64,000 bases of DNA from Calamus simplicifolius (GCA_900491605.1 UESW01004629.1:581587-645586), one strand, 5' to 3'; counted from the stretch's first letter, positions 23,366 to 35,428 are shown. Numbers and translations: made by a program. The notes: generated by a model not told the origin, from the sequence alone.

Positions 23366-23617
23366 CAGCACTAGGGGTACTCGACCATACCAAGTTTTTA
23401 TGAAATAGGACTTGGCCCAACCAAGGTACAGAGATTTAGCTCAAGACTCGGCCCGACCGAGGTACGGAGATAGCTCGGTTGTGCCGAGAATGGATGCGCA
23501 AGCAACATTTGTTTTCTATTACAACTTTTTTGAAAAAACGATTGTAGCGGTCATGTCGCGGATAATAGAAATAAGATGTCAAAGCTGCAAATGGGGCAAG
23601 TCTATAGAAAGCGTACC

Positions 23618-24790
23618 CTACTGATGGTATATACGGAGATTGTATGAATTCCATGTTCGGGGAATAGATTTTCCGCCCAGATCCTGGAGCTTGTAGGTGC
23701 TAGGTCCGACGACTTCCGCCACTTGATAGGGGCCTTCCCAATTTGGAGACAGCTTTCCTTGCTCCAGCGGTTTGGAGATGGATGCTTTCCGGAGGACAAA
23801 ATCGCCGGGTGAGAAGGATTTGCCTTTGACTCTGGAGGCGTGATAACGAGCCACTCTTTGCTGGTATGCCGCAACCCTGATTCGAGCTTTCTCTCTGATT
23901 TCTTCCACCATGTTAAGATTGGTGCGGAGCTGCTCGTCGTTAGCTTCCTTCGAGTAGCTCTCCACTCGTGGAGAAGGAAGTCCTATCTCCACGAGGATGA
24001 CGGCTTCCGTGCCGAAGGCCATCCGGAATGGGGTCTCACCAGTGGGGATTCTTTGGGTGGTGCGGTAGGCCCATAGGACATGATGAAGTTCGTCCGCCCA
24101 TCTGCCTGGGGCTCTGGGAAGCCGAGCCTTGATCCCTTGAAGCAGGGTCCGGTTAGTTACTTCAGCTTCTTCGTTGGCTTGCGGATGCCCTACCGACGTA
24201 AGGCGGTGGCAGATTCCATGCTCCTTACAGAAATCTTGGAACTTTGGGTTGTCAAATTGCTTGCCATTGTTGGTGATAATAGTGTGCAGAAGGCCGAAAC
24301 GGCAGATAATGGATCTCCACATGAAGTCCCTGGCCCGAGCTTCAGTTATTTGGGCAATTGCCTCGGCCTCACCCACTTGGTGAAGTAGTCGATGGTGACA
24401 AACAGGAACTTTCTTTGTCCAGTGGCGAGGGGAAAAGGGTCAAGAATATCCATCCCCCACTTAGCAAAGGGCCAAGCAAAGGATATAGGGACCAAAATGG
24501 CGGAGGGGAGCCTCTGGATGCTGGAATGTCTCTGACATGGGTCATAAGCTCGGACAAGGTCGTTAGCATCTTTTTGCATGATGGGCAAATAGTACCCTTG
24601 GCGCAGCATCTTCTGGCATAAGGATCGGCTCCCCAGATGGTTGCCGCAAATTCTCTCATGTACCTCCCGGAGAGCATAATCAGCTTCGGATGGGCGAAGC
24701 CACTTGAGTAGCGGCATGGAGAAGGACTACTTATAGAGCTGGTCGTCGATCAGCACATAGTGGGTGGCTTGCATTCTCCTCAGGAAGATG
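23618..24790 (-). pseudogene. Integrase end of gypsy pol (broken)
   Basis: It starts near 24790 at a frame reading MQATHYVLIDDQLYK, then meets a stop. It continues through the H2C2-type region (CGNHLGSRSLCQKML) and GMDILDPFPLATGQRKFLFV. A frame change occurs near 24370, and the rest runs to 23618. The first core aspartate is present (GMDILD). At the second, the sequence is TNNGKQF where the family has TDNGRQF, so the catalytic Asp is Asn (codon 24269-24271). The glutamate is present (EEAEVTNR). The C-terminal SPNWEGPYQV region is complete and no chromodomain follows, as in Tat elements. A frameshift, a stop and a lost catalytic residue make it inactive. Confidence 0.9.
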
Positions 24791-24799
24791 AGGGGTAGG

Positions 24800-25017
24800 T
24801 GCAGCTGGATGGGGGGCTTCGAAGCACCCTTGGATCAGGTGGGCCAGAGCTTGAACCTACTGGACCAGTGAGGCAAACTGGTCCTGGGTCACTGGGGCCG
24901 CCGGTGGCGATGGGGTTTCAACTGGTGGTGGTGGTGGCGCTATGCTGCTCACGGATCAGGTCTTTGGGAGGTGACCTGATCCCGGGCTTCGGAGGTAGCC
25001 TTTCTTTGATTAGCCAT
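24800..25017 (-). pseudogene. Gag N-terminus remnant
   Basis: The minus-strand ATG at 25017 opens MANQRKATSEARDQ, matching the start of the related plus-strand gag at 35509. A TGA follows within about 22 codons. Beyond it, in other frames, proline-rich and Q-rich gag-like sequence continues to about 24800, where it abuts late pol. The missing kilobases must have been lost by deletion. Confidence 0.7.
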
Positions 25018-25082
25018 GGAAGAGGTTCTCTTCCAGATCGAGATCCTTGTCTCCTGGATCACAAGTTTATGAGACTTAAGGG

Positions 25083-25100
25083 CCCTTCCTCTAGCGCCAA
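25083..25100 (-). other. Primer-binding site of the Tat-like element
   Basis: On the minus strand the LTR end CAACA is followed by AAT and then TGGCGCTAGAGGAAGGG. The same layout (short spacer, TGGC...AGG(A)AAGGG) occurs at 35429 and 60381, so it is the primer-binding site of this group. Confidence 0.7.
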
Positions 25101-25102
25101 TT

Positions 25103-26180
25103 TGTTGCTGCTGAAATCTGTCCTTCGACTCGGGCACGATCGGGCTCCCTCCTGGGCGGACCTGCAAAACAGTCCTCACGCGAGAGGCGTTGGGGGTGGC
25201 CCTCCACAGAAGACCCTCCGATGCTCAAGTCAGTGGGGATCAGCGATCAACAAACGAGAGGAGAAGGCTCTCGCTGAAGAGTCTCTCCAGAGGTGGCCTC
25301 TCAAGAGCTCTGAGCAGAGCGTTAATGGTGGAAAGGGGTGAGCAGAAGTAGAAGGAGAGTAGGTCAGTAATCAAGTATGCCTACCTGAGAAGCCAGGAGA
25401 CGGTTCTATTTATAGAGGATCACCTGATTCCTTGGGAGCGTCGTGGGTCCGAAAGCCGTTAGGATTTGAATCCAGTTTGTTATGAGGTCAGTAAGATTCG
25501 CATCTTGTTGGTTAGAGGATCGACGGCTGGAAGAGCTGGTTGATGTCTCGAGATTTGGCGATTGTGTAGGCTCCATAGCTCTAGGCCACTCTCGCGGGTC
25601 CTAGGCCACTCTCGGATGTGATTTCTGTTTGGAATCTTACGAATTTGAACTCTTCCACATCGGATTCCGTAGAGGTGCTTGAGCGCTTGAGTTTGGCCGG
25701 GGCATAAGGATAACTCGGCTGGCAAGGCACAATGGATAGGAATAGCTCGGCTGGGGCCGAGAGATAGGAACAGCTCGGCTGAGGCCGAAAGATAGGGGTG
25801 GCTCGGATGAGACCGCCGAGAGATATGAACAGCTCGGCTGAGGCCGAGAGATAGGGGTGGCTTGAATGAGACCGAGAGAGAAGGATAGCTCGGCCGAGAC
25901 CGGGAGACAGGGATAGCTCGGCTGAGACCAAGAGATAGGGATAGCTCGATCGAGACTGGGAGAGACGTTATAGCTTGGCTGATAACTCGGCTGATAGCTC
26001 GGCTGAGACCGAGAGATGGGGATCCGCGCCTCGAAAATTCTTGGCTCATTGAGGGGTTAAGGTGCCCCGATTCACTGAAGCTGACTTATTCCTAGCGGGT
26101 ATTGTATAGCAAATAAGAGTCAGGATTGATCCTAATCCTTTGCATGATTATTAATGCAATGATAATTTTATCCCTCAATA
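25103..26180 (-). repeat. 5' LTR of the Tat-like element
   Basis: It matches the left LTR along its whole length: the conserved block near 25210, tctatttatagagg near 25407 and the agctcggctgaggccgagag array at 25730-26010. Its outer end reads cctcaata rather than cctcaaca, a decayed terminus. Confidence 0.9.
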
Positions 26181-29141
26181 AATTTCATGCCATGACGAGG
26201 AATCCATAGCCGCTGCTGATGGCCTCGTTAACAACAACATAGTGGACTCGGTAAAACGGGCCGAAGCCACTCGTTCCACCTCTGGATCGGAGGTTTCAAG
26301 CTTAAACAAAGAGCCGGGCAACCATAATGCGCTCGGGGTCTACATGGCCTGGGATGTGAACGTAGGACACAGCTCCAAACAACCAGCCCGTGGCAATGGT
26401 GGCTGTTCGGGAGGCACCAGCAACCGACAGCGGGAGCATTTGGCGATGAGGCGAGGAAAAGGCTGCATGCGAGTTACCCGGCGTCCCACGGCTTTGCCAT
26501 CCCAATACCACTTGAATCATCATTCATCAAGTGGGTTTACTAAGCTGATCCAAGACATTGCAGCTAAGGTGAAAGGAAGCGGGAATTTGCTTCCAAGGGG
26601 CAACGTGCCTTATAATATTTTAAAAATAATTTTATACTATATAAAAAAATATTATATAATTACAACTTAAGTTTACTTATTATTTATTAATTTTTTTTAA
26701 ATTTTTAAATTTTTAAATTTTATTTTGCTAATAAGTTAATTGAATCAGCATATTACCTTCGAGTATTATATATGATATTCGATCTGAGTATGCGGAAAGC
26801 TGACTCTAGCCTACAAAAGTTGATGAGCATCATCGACCCGAGTCTCCAAAAAACCAATCCAAGTCTGCGAAAGTTGGTGAACATAAGAAAATGGCTATCC
26901 ATTAAATGATGTTAGAGTTCCATAATGGCGTCGAGCTAGCTTAAATAGATTCTAACTAGTTTATAACGACAAGAACATTCTATCATAAGTGGTGGTAGAG
27001 TTTTGGCATGTAGTCACCCTTATAGCAGAATAATTCGGCTCTAATGCATTGGAGGTGATGTCCCTTGAGGAAGGAAAGGCTGTGCAGGACATCCAACCTG
27101 AGAATGGAGCCAGACAGGATAGAGCTGACGCTAGTGCCAAGGGCCATGGAGGATATCTAACTCGAGGATGGCATCGAGTGGGATGGAACTAATGCCGGGA
27201 CTCTGATCAAGGGCATTGTGGTTGCTTGTCTGGTGGAAGAAAAAGTCTTTGTGCATCGCCTTCGGTGCATAAACACGTGCAACGAGCGTGCACATTGGCT
27301 GCATGTTCACATGGGTGTATAGCCAATGCGTGCATCGGTGTGCTTCTTTGTGTATCAAAGGTGTGCATAAAGATTTTTTTCTGGTGAAAATGCATGCAGG
27401 TAACTTTGCATTTTGAAGCTGGCCCATTTTGGAGATAGCCCAGGGTGACTTGGTGGATGACTCGGGTTTGGATGCAGCCCGTTCTTACAAGTGAACCATT
27501 CATCAACCCAAAACACCGATGCTGGAGCTGCCGGTTTACCGAAGCCGGCAAGGTGATGCATGACGAGAAAAATAGAATTAACCCGGGAAAGGGTCAACTG
27601 TAAAAGGTACCCACTTCTCTGAATTAAACTATTGTTTAATATATTGATAAAAACTGATGCGGGACTAGGAAACCAACCTCCTCGACTAATTGTAAACATC
27701 TCTTGGTGGCTCAAAATGTAGGTTTTTATATACTGTTCCAAACTAAGTTCAAAAATAAAATGGGTTCTCCTTGCTACATTAAGCATATCGATTCCATTGG
27801 TCATTGGGTGGCATCATTGCTATCCAAAGATATCGAGAATATTGATTTTGTGCATAATGTTTTCATGATGTTATTTTTACTTCCATCAAAGTATGTGCGT
27901 TATCTAAATTTCTCAATGTTAATGGTGGGATATTTTAATTGTATTTTATGTAAGAAGGAAAAAAGAGGAGGGAAGCGCTTCAGTAATAACTGTGAGAGCA
28001 TGGAATTCAGAAAATTCCTACAAGTTGAGTCAATGTTTGATCTTGGATTTTTAGGCTTGAATTTCACTTAAGGCTTATTTAGAGTCGAAGGGATCAAATT
28101 CTTCTGCCAGTAATGAAGCAAAGATGTTTGAGAATCAAATATTAACATCCTTTTTTCTTACTAATTTTATATTTTTAAAATTGAGTGTAAATAAGATTCT
28201 TAGAAATAATTTGTTACGCTTCAAACATTAAAAATTTTAATATTGATCAATTTATCTGAGAATTTATATAAAATACTTAACTCAACTCAACTCAACTTAA
28301 TTCACCTAAGTCTTTTTTTAACTATATAGAATCAGCTACTCGAATCTGCTTCTTCTATTATATTCTAGTCAGAATCAAATTGTTATTTAAATTATAAAAA
28401 ATTATATATAAAAATATTTACTCTAAAAAGTCTCTTGGTGTAACAATAGAAAAGGTGAGGCTCGTATTTGAGGACGTCTTGATCAAGCTTTGGCAAATGA
28501 AGTGTTAATTATTCTAAGCAGCCTCTTGGATCAGCATGTTCCCCTTTGCTAGGGAAAATGTTCACCTATAATTGGGTTGAATTATTATCTTTTGTTAATT
28601 TCCATTGAATCAAAAGGGAAGGATTAGACTATTCAAGTTTGAAAACTCCTGGATGAATTATGATGAAGTGTCAGAAACTATTGATATTAACCATAGGTGT
28701 TTAGTACTTGTAAGGAATAAAGCACAAGCACCTAGAACATAGAAAAACTGTTAAAATCTTGGAATGCTAAATCAGTTGGTAATATCTTCCAACAAGCTGC
28801 CGCCTTGGAAGGAGAAATTAAAGCATTTGCAACAGAAGGAAGAGGGAAGGGGCCTTTCTCAAGGAGACTTGCAGCTTTTAAGAAATAAAATCACGCTGCA
28901 TCATAAATTATAAAGGAGAGATGAAACTTTTTGGCACAAAAGTCTAGATTGCAGTGGCTCAAACGAGGAGACAGGAACTTTAATTTCATAAGGAAACCAT
29001 TGTGAGGAGGACAAAGAATTATATTTTTCAAATAAAAGATAGTAGGGTAACTAGGTGAAGGCAGAGGATCAGAAAAAAAAAAAAAAAATGAATTCAAAGA
29101 ATCCTTTGAAAGCGGATGGTGTTTATGTAAGCTATGATATC
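26181..29141. other. Intergenic stretch with a GC-rich island of unknown origin
   Basis: 26195-26600 is clearly GC-richer than its surroundings and open on both strands. The plus frame 26242-26670 and a minus frame 26302-26523 match no family I recognise, and the edges are abrupt. The remainder is AT-rich. 27000-27560 has repeated gtgcat/tgcatg words and looks repeat-derived. The plus frame 27703-28071 has no recognised domain. Confidence 0.4.
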
Positions 29142-30038
29142 TGATGCTGTTGAAATTTATTTTTTGACTGAGAATGGTTCATATTAAAATTTAATTAATG
29201 CTTTTTTATTTGAGTAAACCTATAAGATAGCTTTTATGCAGAAAGCACAGAAAGTAGTTTCTTTGAAAGATCCTTTGACGTTCAAGTCAGTAAAAATATC
29301 CAGCAATCAAATGAGAGGAGAAAGCTCCAGCAGAAGGATCTCCCTCCTTAAGATGCATTTCTTAGGAGCAATAGCCTTTCTAGAGTTTTTTGGGCTTAGA
29401 TTGCCTTCGAGAGCGTACTAAGGATCTTGGGACTTGGTATTTGTGCGATGTGAGGGAGTTGTTATCTGATTTTTTTGGCATATTTTAGGGAGTTGGCATT
29501 CGATAAGGCCAGAATGCCATCGATTACGGGGATCGACAGTTAATGAAGATGATGGATGCTTTATTGAAAATTTAAAATCTTATTGATCATGGACGAAGTG
29601 TTGTATTTAGCTTTCATTTCTGTTTAGAAAAGCTTACTCTACAATATTTACGATCGGGTGGTTCATCCTCCCAGATATACGGTGTGGTTTGAATCAGCAA
29701 TGGTGCTTACATTGAAGGAATGAGGATCGATCCTGGCGAGGTATGATGATAGCTTGGCCCTGTCGAGGTTCAGATATCGACTCTGGTGTCAATGTCAAGA
29801 CCAACAATGGCATCGGTATTAACTCTGGAGTCGGTGAGGAGACCGACTCTGGCGTTGATGCTGAGACCGACTCTAGCGTCAGCACTAAAACCGATACTTG
29901 ATGTCTGTTGGACCATAGCCCAGTTAGTTAGTTCAAACGTGGCTTGATTAGTCAAATCAAAGATAACTCAACCTTTGTCAACATGGCCTTTGTCATTCGG
30001 CACTTTTATTGATGCATTAATAATTTTTTTCCACATCA
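29142..30038 (-). repeat. Decayed LTR of the same family as 18279-19381
   Basis: On the plus strand it starts TGATGCTGTTGAAATTT. It carries the conserved block in reverse (cctttgacgttcaagtcagt, about 29272) and agagaggagaaagctc-like U5 sequence, and ends ccacatca. The tandem array is replaced by different short repeats (gaccgactctggcgt, 29770-29890). Alignable but strongly diverged from the intact LTRs. Confidence 0.75.
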
Positions 30039-32160
30039 CATGACCCTACTCCTTAGTCTGAAGCGTAGGTTCGGACATAGGGAGTAGAGTCTTCATATGG
30101 CTTCGACTAATCAATCAATGAGCTTTGTTCCCAATATGAGTTTGCCATCCGATTATATCGATTGGCCTATTGGAGAGTTTTATTCCTCGTGTCAAGTGCT
30201 AATGCCCTTCTATAGTTAGCCTTTCGCTCTTATTCGTGCTTTGAAAACTTAAGACGACTGCTTGCATTTAAATCGTGAATGCTAAGATCAGGGGAGGTTC
30301 CGAGAAAGTTGCTCAATCGTGCCGAACTCCTGTTTCTTTTTTAGAAAGTTCACTCCGCAATCCTTGCGATCGGGGTGGTTCATCATCCGAGATATCCTGC
30401 ATGGTTTGAAGTAGCAATAGCGTTTACGTTGAAGGGATGAAGATCGATCTCGATGAGGTATGGAGATAGCTCAGCCCTACCGAGGTTTGGAGATGGCCTA
30501 GCGAGGCTTGGCTGCACGGCTCTGGCAGTGAGGTCATTGCCGTGCGCATCGGGGCCGCGTGGTGCTAGGCAACGTGTGGCATCTAGCGGGTCAGCGTGCA
30601 GGACATGGGCCCAGTCTGCAATATCGCTCAGATCCCGAGAACCTCCAGGGTGGTAAATGGTGGGATGGCCCGCAAGTATATTGAGAGGGATGGTCGGACA
30701 CCCCAGTCCCAAGGATGGGCATGGAGTTGGCCACGGAGCGGGAAGGCCTTGGCAGTGGAAAGTCATCCGCAAACAAACGTTCCTTATACCGTGACCAAAC
30801 ATAGTCAGGTTTGAAGCCTTGATACGAATGCATGAATGGAGTATGCCAAGGAATCCATGGACACACGCAAGGTAGTTGGGGTGGCTCCCAAAGCTACATT
30901 AGAAATGTGTCCAAGGCTAGGCCATGCAGTTCAGCAGGATGCACACAAGGCAATTTGGGTGGTTCCCAGAACTACTTTGATAATGTTTGGCCGAGCCATG
31001 CAGTTCTCAAAAGTTTGGGACGGTTCCCAAAACTACCTGGGCGGCATGGCTAAGACTCAGGCCAGTCGGTTTTGAAAGTTCCTAGCGGTTGAGGGAACTG
31101 TCCACCGTAAGCATTATATATGTATTCCTTTGGGCAGAAAGAAATACATACACTAGTTGGGGTAGACCCTTCGGGCGGTCTTTGTGTGTATGTATCATAT
31201 GGGAATTCAATAAAATGAGTGTTTATACTCACTTCTGTCTTGATAAGGGAAGGCTAGCTAGATTGAGGGGTCTAGCGCTGCATGGGGTCATTTTGGTTCG
31301 AGAAAATTAAGTCCAGACCAAAGGTATCGAGCCTACTATTGAAGACTCTTGGAAAAATCTCTATTCCAGAGAGTTTCTGTGTTGATGCTGGCATAGGGCA
31401 GCAATATAGAAAGTCTTGAGGAAAGAGATTTCTTGGTTGGAGGCAAGTGTCGGGATGCCTTAGATAGACAAAGGGGTGACCATAAGCAAAAAAAGCAACC
31501 AAGGATCGACCTTCGTTGATGTTTTTCAGACTGGAATCAATGGAGGATCGGGTCATTTCTATGGAGGACACTCAGGTCACTCGCGGTTTTGTTGTTCAAA
31601 AGATGGCGAATCCCTTGGGCTTAGCTAAAGTGTCCAAGTCCTTAAGTCGGATCAAGATGATGTTTTCCCAATCTTAGGCCGTGAAAAGGCATGCCTTTGA
31701 TATCCATCAGCGTACGAAAAGGTTGGATGGATTGCCCCTCGATGACTTTGAAGTCATACATGGCAACAATGTATGCCATTATCCCAAATATGGGTGGAAT
31801 CCTCATCGGTGATGAGAAGAAAACTTGCCTTATTTCTAGGCAAGATAAAGAATCGGTTTGCAAAGTGAAGATGGTCTTCGCAAGGCACTTGGCCCGTGGC
31901 TATGAAAAGTGCCGAGGTACCCATTTCGTAGCTATTCGAGAGGAAGGCTCAGAGGTAACGATAGGGATACCAAGTGAGGTTGCTCAATCGAATGAGTACT
32001 TATCAAATCTTCCTTCGAGGACATCGGGCTCTTCTGATGGGAGTGATTTGTAAAAGCCTTATTGGTCCGCACATGCCTGCAAAGGGGTCGTCCAAGGCGG
32101 TATGGCACAGGGCCGCAAAGGACTGTTCAGGAAGATTGCTTACTCTTCTCCAAAGCTAGG
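30039..32160. other. Retrotransposon-derived sequence without intact genes
   Basis: 30039-30100 matches the polypurine-tract side of the Tat-like element (catgaccctactcc, gcgtaggttcggac). 30345-30490 repeats 29640-29775 (ggtggttcatc, gatcgatct, gaggtatggagatagc). 30840-31060 has three related segments with ggttcccaaaactac-like words. 31090-31225 resembles an LTR with attatatatgtattcc and aataaaatgag. Frames after 31300 are short and unassigned. Confidence 0.5.
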
Positions 32161-32419
32161 GTAGAAGATTGAAAGCTTTAAGAGGATTATATAGAGAAAC
32201 ATTTGTCCTTTGTTCAAACTAAAAGAAGAAAAATAGTTTGATTTGGGAAATAACTATTTGAATAAACTTTTATGAGCCGTATCAATTGAGAGCTCAAATC
32301 CTATGATTAGTGATCTCACCATTATTTCTTCTCTGCTATGAATACCATATTGTGTCTTTTCAAGCAACTAGAGAGTTACATGGGATGCTAGTGGCAACCT
32401 TCAATACAACAACAAAGCT

Positions 32420-33650
32420 TTAATTCTAAACTTGTTGGAACCGGCTATATGAATTCTTTTTTTTTTCATTCAACTTTTTTTAAGTCATATTTTTATAAGA
32501 TAAAAACAATTCTAAATCTTTCTTTATCATTTTTTTCATGTGACTTTTGGTATGCCTATACCTTTTTTTTTCTCTACACTATCAAATCACTCCAAACATG
32601 TGCATTTTTAGGTCTATATTGTATATGTTCAAATCATCTAAGTTGTCATTCCCCTAATTTATCCTCAATTTGAGATACCTTTATCTTTTTACGAATGATT
32701 TTATTTTTTATTCTATCTTTTTTTGTATTACCATATATTCATTTTAACTATCTTATTTCTGTCACATCCATCTTATGTACGTGTATTTTTTAACTATCCA
32801 ATCTTTGACGCTATAAAGCATAAATGGTCTCATGGTTGTTCTATTAACTTTTCGTTCAACTTAGAAGGCACTATACGATCACATAATGTTTTAATTGTAT
32901 TTTTTTATTTTATCCAACTTTTTTAATATATATGGACAATATCATCCACATCTTTTTTTTAATGAATAATCGATCTTAAATATCAAAATAATTATTTTAG
33001 TAACTTTATGGTCCTTAATTTATACTTTATATTCATCTTTATTTTTAATTATACTAAAATTACATTCTATGCATTTTTTTTTGTCCTACTTAACCTAAAA
33101 CATTATATTCTAATGCATTTTGTCATAATTCTAACTAGACTAACTTCAACTTTAGTTTTATCTACTAATATTATATCATTTAGAAATATCATGCACTATG
33201 AAATATCATTATGAATATGTTTAGTAAGATTATTTGTAATTAAAGCAAAAGGATAAGATTAAAAGTAGATCACTGATGTAAATTTATAGTAATAAAAACT
33301 TAGTTTGTATTATCATTAATAGTCCTTGTACCAGTAACTGCCCTATTATACATATCATTTATTACATTAATGTATCTAATATGTACCCCTTTCTTTTTTA
33401 ATACCCATTATAAGATTTTTTTTTAAGGGATCTATCATATGCTCTCTCTAAACAATAAAAAATGAAGATCTTATTTTTTTCACTCTATACACTTCATTAA
33501 CCTTCTAAGAAGGAAAATAATTTTTATGATCGACCTTCTTAGCATTAAACCAAATTCTCTAATATTTTTGTAATGCATCTCAATCTATGTTGAGTTATTC
33601 TCTTTCAAAGTTTTATAGTATGACTCATAAATTTGATACTATAATAAATT
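32420..33650 (-). pseudogene. Highly decayed LINE reverse transcriptase fragment
   Basis: Read on the minus strand, the sequence keeps the layout of the C-terminal half of a plant LINE ORF2. One segment near 32860-32890 reads CDRIVPSKLNEKL, close to the CDRRMPLKLKGKFY-type block of these proteins. Further C-terminal landmarks follow towards 32420, including the region opposite ggaaccggctatatgaattc. The coding strand has lost most G and C, with many stops. No ORF survives. Confidence 0.6.
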
Positions 33651-34458
33651 AGAGTAGATTTGAATATCATCTTTACTCTTATAAATTAATATTATTTTTA
33701 TTCTTATAAATTAATATTATGATATACTTTTTTATTTATAAGATATTTTTTATTTTTAAAATCTATTAAATAAATTTGCACCTACTTTATTTCAGCATTA
33801 CCTCAATATTTTTAAATTAGCAGCAATCTTCAATATCACTAGTTAAACTATTACCATGCATATTTTGATTTTGAATGGTAAGGTATGCCCAAAAAATTTA
33901 GCAAAAAGAAATAGCAATTGAAATTTGATAGCTAAAAATTGAAATGATAAGTACCTATCATAAATGAAATGAGAGCAAACTAAAACTGATGATGTTATCA
34001 TGTCGTATCTAAACTTATAGCTAACCTTTGCAAATTTTAGATTTTCAACAACTCGTCTAACTTGTCATTTTAATTGACTTATTCTCTGTTCTTGGTCTCA
34101 CTTAGTTGATCAAATGAGCTCAATTCGAATGTGATAAATTATGCTAGTAAGGTTACGGAAAAGAGGAGTCTAACCCATAAACTATATGTTAAGAGTAATG
34201 TTTTATACTTTTGATAATGGATGAAAATTATATTTTTCGTACAAAATAACATTTGTTCCTTCACGTCTATTCATTATGAATTACTTAGGTCTCAAAGAAA
34301 AATAATCTAATTTATATATCTCAAAACAAAATGAAGAAGATTTGTTATGGAATTAGTAATTATGTGTCTAATAATTTTTTATATTTTATTATATTTTATA
34401 TTTTATATATTAAATATATTTTAAATATTTTAATTATATTAAATAATATATTTTATAT
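33651..34458. other. AT-rich stretch, nothing recognised
   Basis: Possibly the continuation of the decayed LINE. No ORF with a domain; 34375-34450 is almost pure A/T just outside the next LTR. Confidence 0.4.
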
Positions 34459-35425
34459 TGATACGGGTAAAATTATCATTACATCAATATTCGTGCGTAC
34501 AACGAAAAGGTTGGGATCACTTTCGCTTTTTGATTTGCCAATTGTCGCATCTGAAAAAAAAACAGCCACTATGTCTCAGCAAGATCGAAGTACCCTCATA
34601 CCATGCCCAGATCAAACTATTCTTATAGCTTGGCCAGACCGAGCTATTCTTGTGCCTCGGTCAAACCGAGCTATCCCTATACCTCGGCGAGGCCGAGGTA
34701 TCCTTGAACCTTTGCGGAATCGAGCTACCCCCACATCCAGCCCAAGTGTGCATGCTACCTATCGTCACGATGAATCCTTCACACGACGGATGGCTCCGAT
34801 TGCTTGATTTTCAAGGTGGATTCCTCAAAATTAATATAAGTTCAAATCCATGATTATCTCGCAAGATTCCAGTCACGGGCTCCCAACATCCTAGAAGGAA
34901 AATAAAGCCAATAATGCCAATTATGGCCTAGGGTCTAAAATTGCCGAATCTCAAAGCATTAACTAGCCTCTCTATCCATTGATCCTCTAACAAACAGGAT
35001 TTGAATCTCACTGGCCTTGTAAAAACCTGATTCGAATCAGAGTCAAATCATTCCGATTTTCCCACCATCCAAGACACGTTCAAGGAATCAGGTGAACAAC
35101 CTGCAAATATTCGGATAATCTATAAATACCTTTCCCAAGAACTTTTTAGGTACACTTACTCTCTTCACTGAAAAATCCATTGAAGCTCAAGCAGAGCATT
35201 CGGAGCTCTCGAATGCCATTTTTGAGGGACTCTTTTGCAAAAGCCTTCTCCTCTTATGCTTGCTATGAATTTACACTGACTTGAGCGTCGGAGGGTCTTC
35301 CACAGGGGCCACCCCCAACGTTCCCTGCGAGAGGACTATCTTGCAGGTCTGTTCGAGCAAAAGATCGACACCCAAATCCGTGGATGGACTGCGCCCGAGT
35401 TGGAGAACGTATTTCTACGGCAACA
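34459..35425 (+). repeat. 5' LTR of the truncated gypsy element (967 bp)
   Basis: Begins TGATACGGGTAAAATTATC, the counterpart of TGTTGAGGGGTAAAATTGTC, and ends TTTCTACGGCAACA. It contains a ccgagctat..cctcggt array (34620-34720), tctataaatacc near 35120 as the TATA region, and the conserved block acttgagcgtcggagggtc near 35279. Confidence 0.85.
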
Positions 35426-35428
35426 GAT

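Larger units (their letters stand above)
18279..26180 (-). mobile_element. Ty3/gypsy element, Tat-like, internally deleted (7.9 kb)
   Basis: Two LTRs in the same orientation (18279-19381 and 25103-26180) bracket a 5.7-kb interior. Reading the minus strand gives 5' LTR, PBS, the first codons of gag, end of pol with integrase, a repeat-rich spacer, polypurine tract and 3' LTR. Most of gag and all of protease, reverse transcriptase and RNase H are missing, so the element is non-autonomous. About 4.2 kb lies between integrase and the 3' LTR and holds tandem repeats and plus-strand ORFs, an arrangement known from the Tat lineage. The LTRs differ by many substitutions and a shorter tandem array on the right, so the insertion is not very young. 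I found no clean 5-bp target duplication. Confidence 0.9.

Noticed and set aside
34331..34450. ORF start with Ile/Tyr/Phe-rich sequence
   Set aside because: Pure A/T low-complexity DNA running into an LTR.
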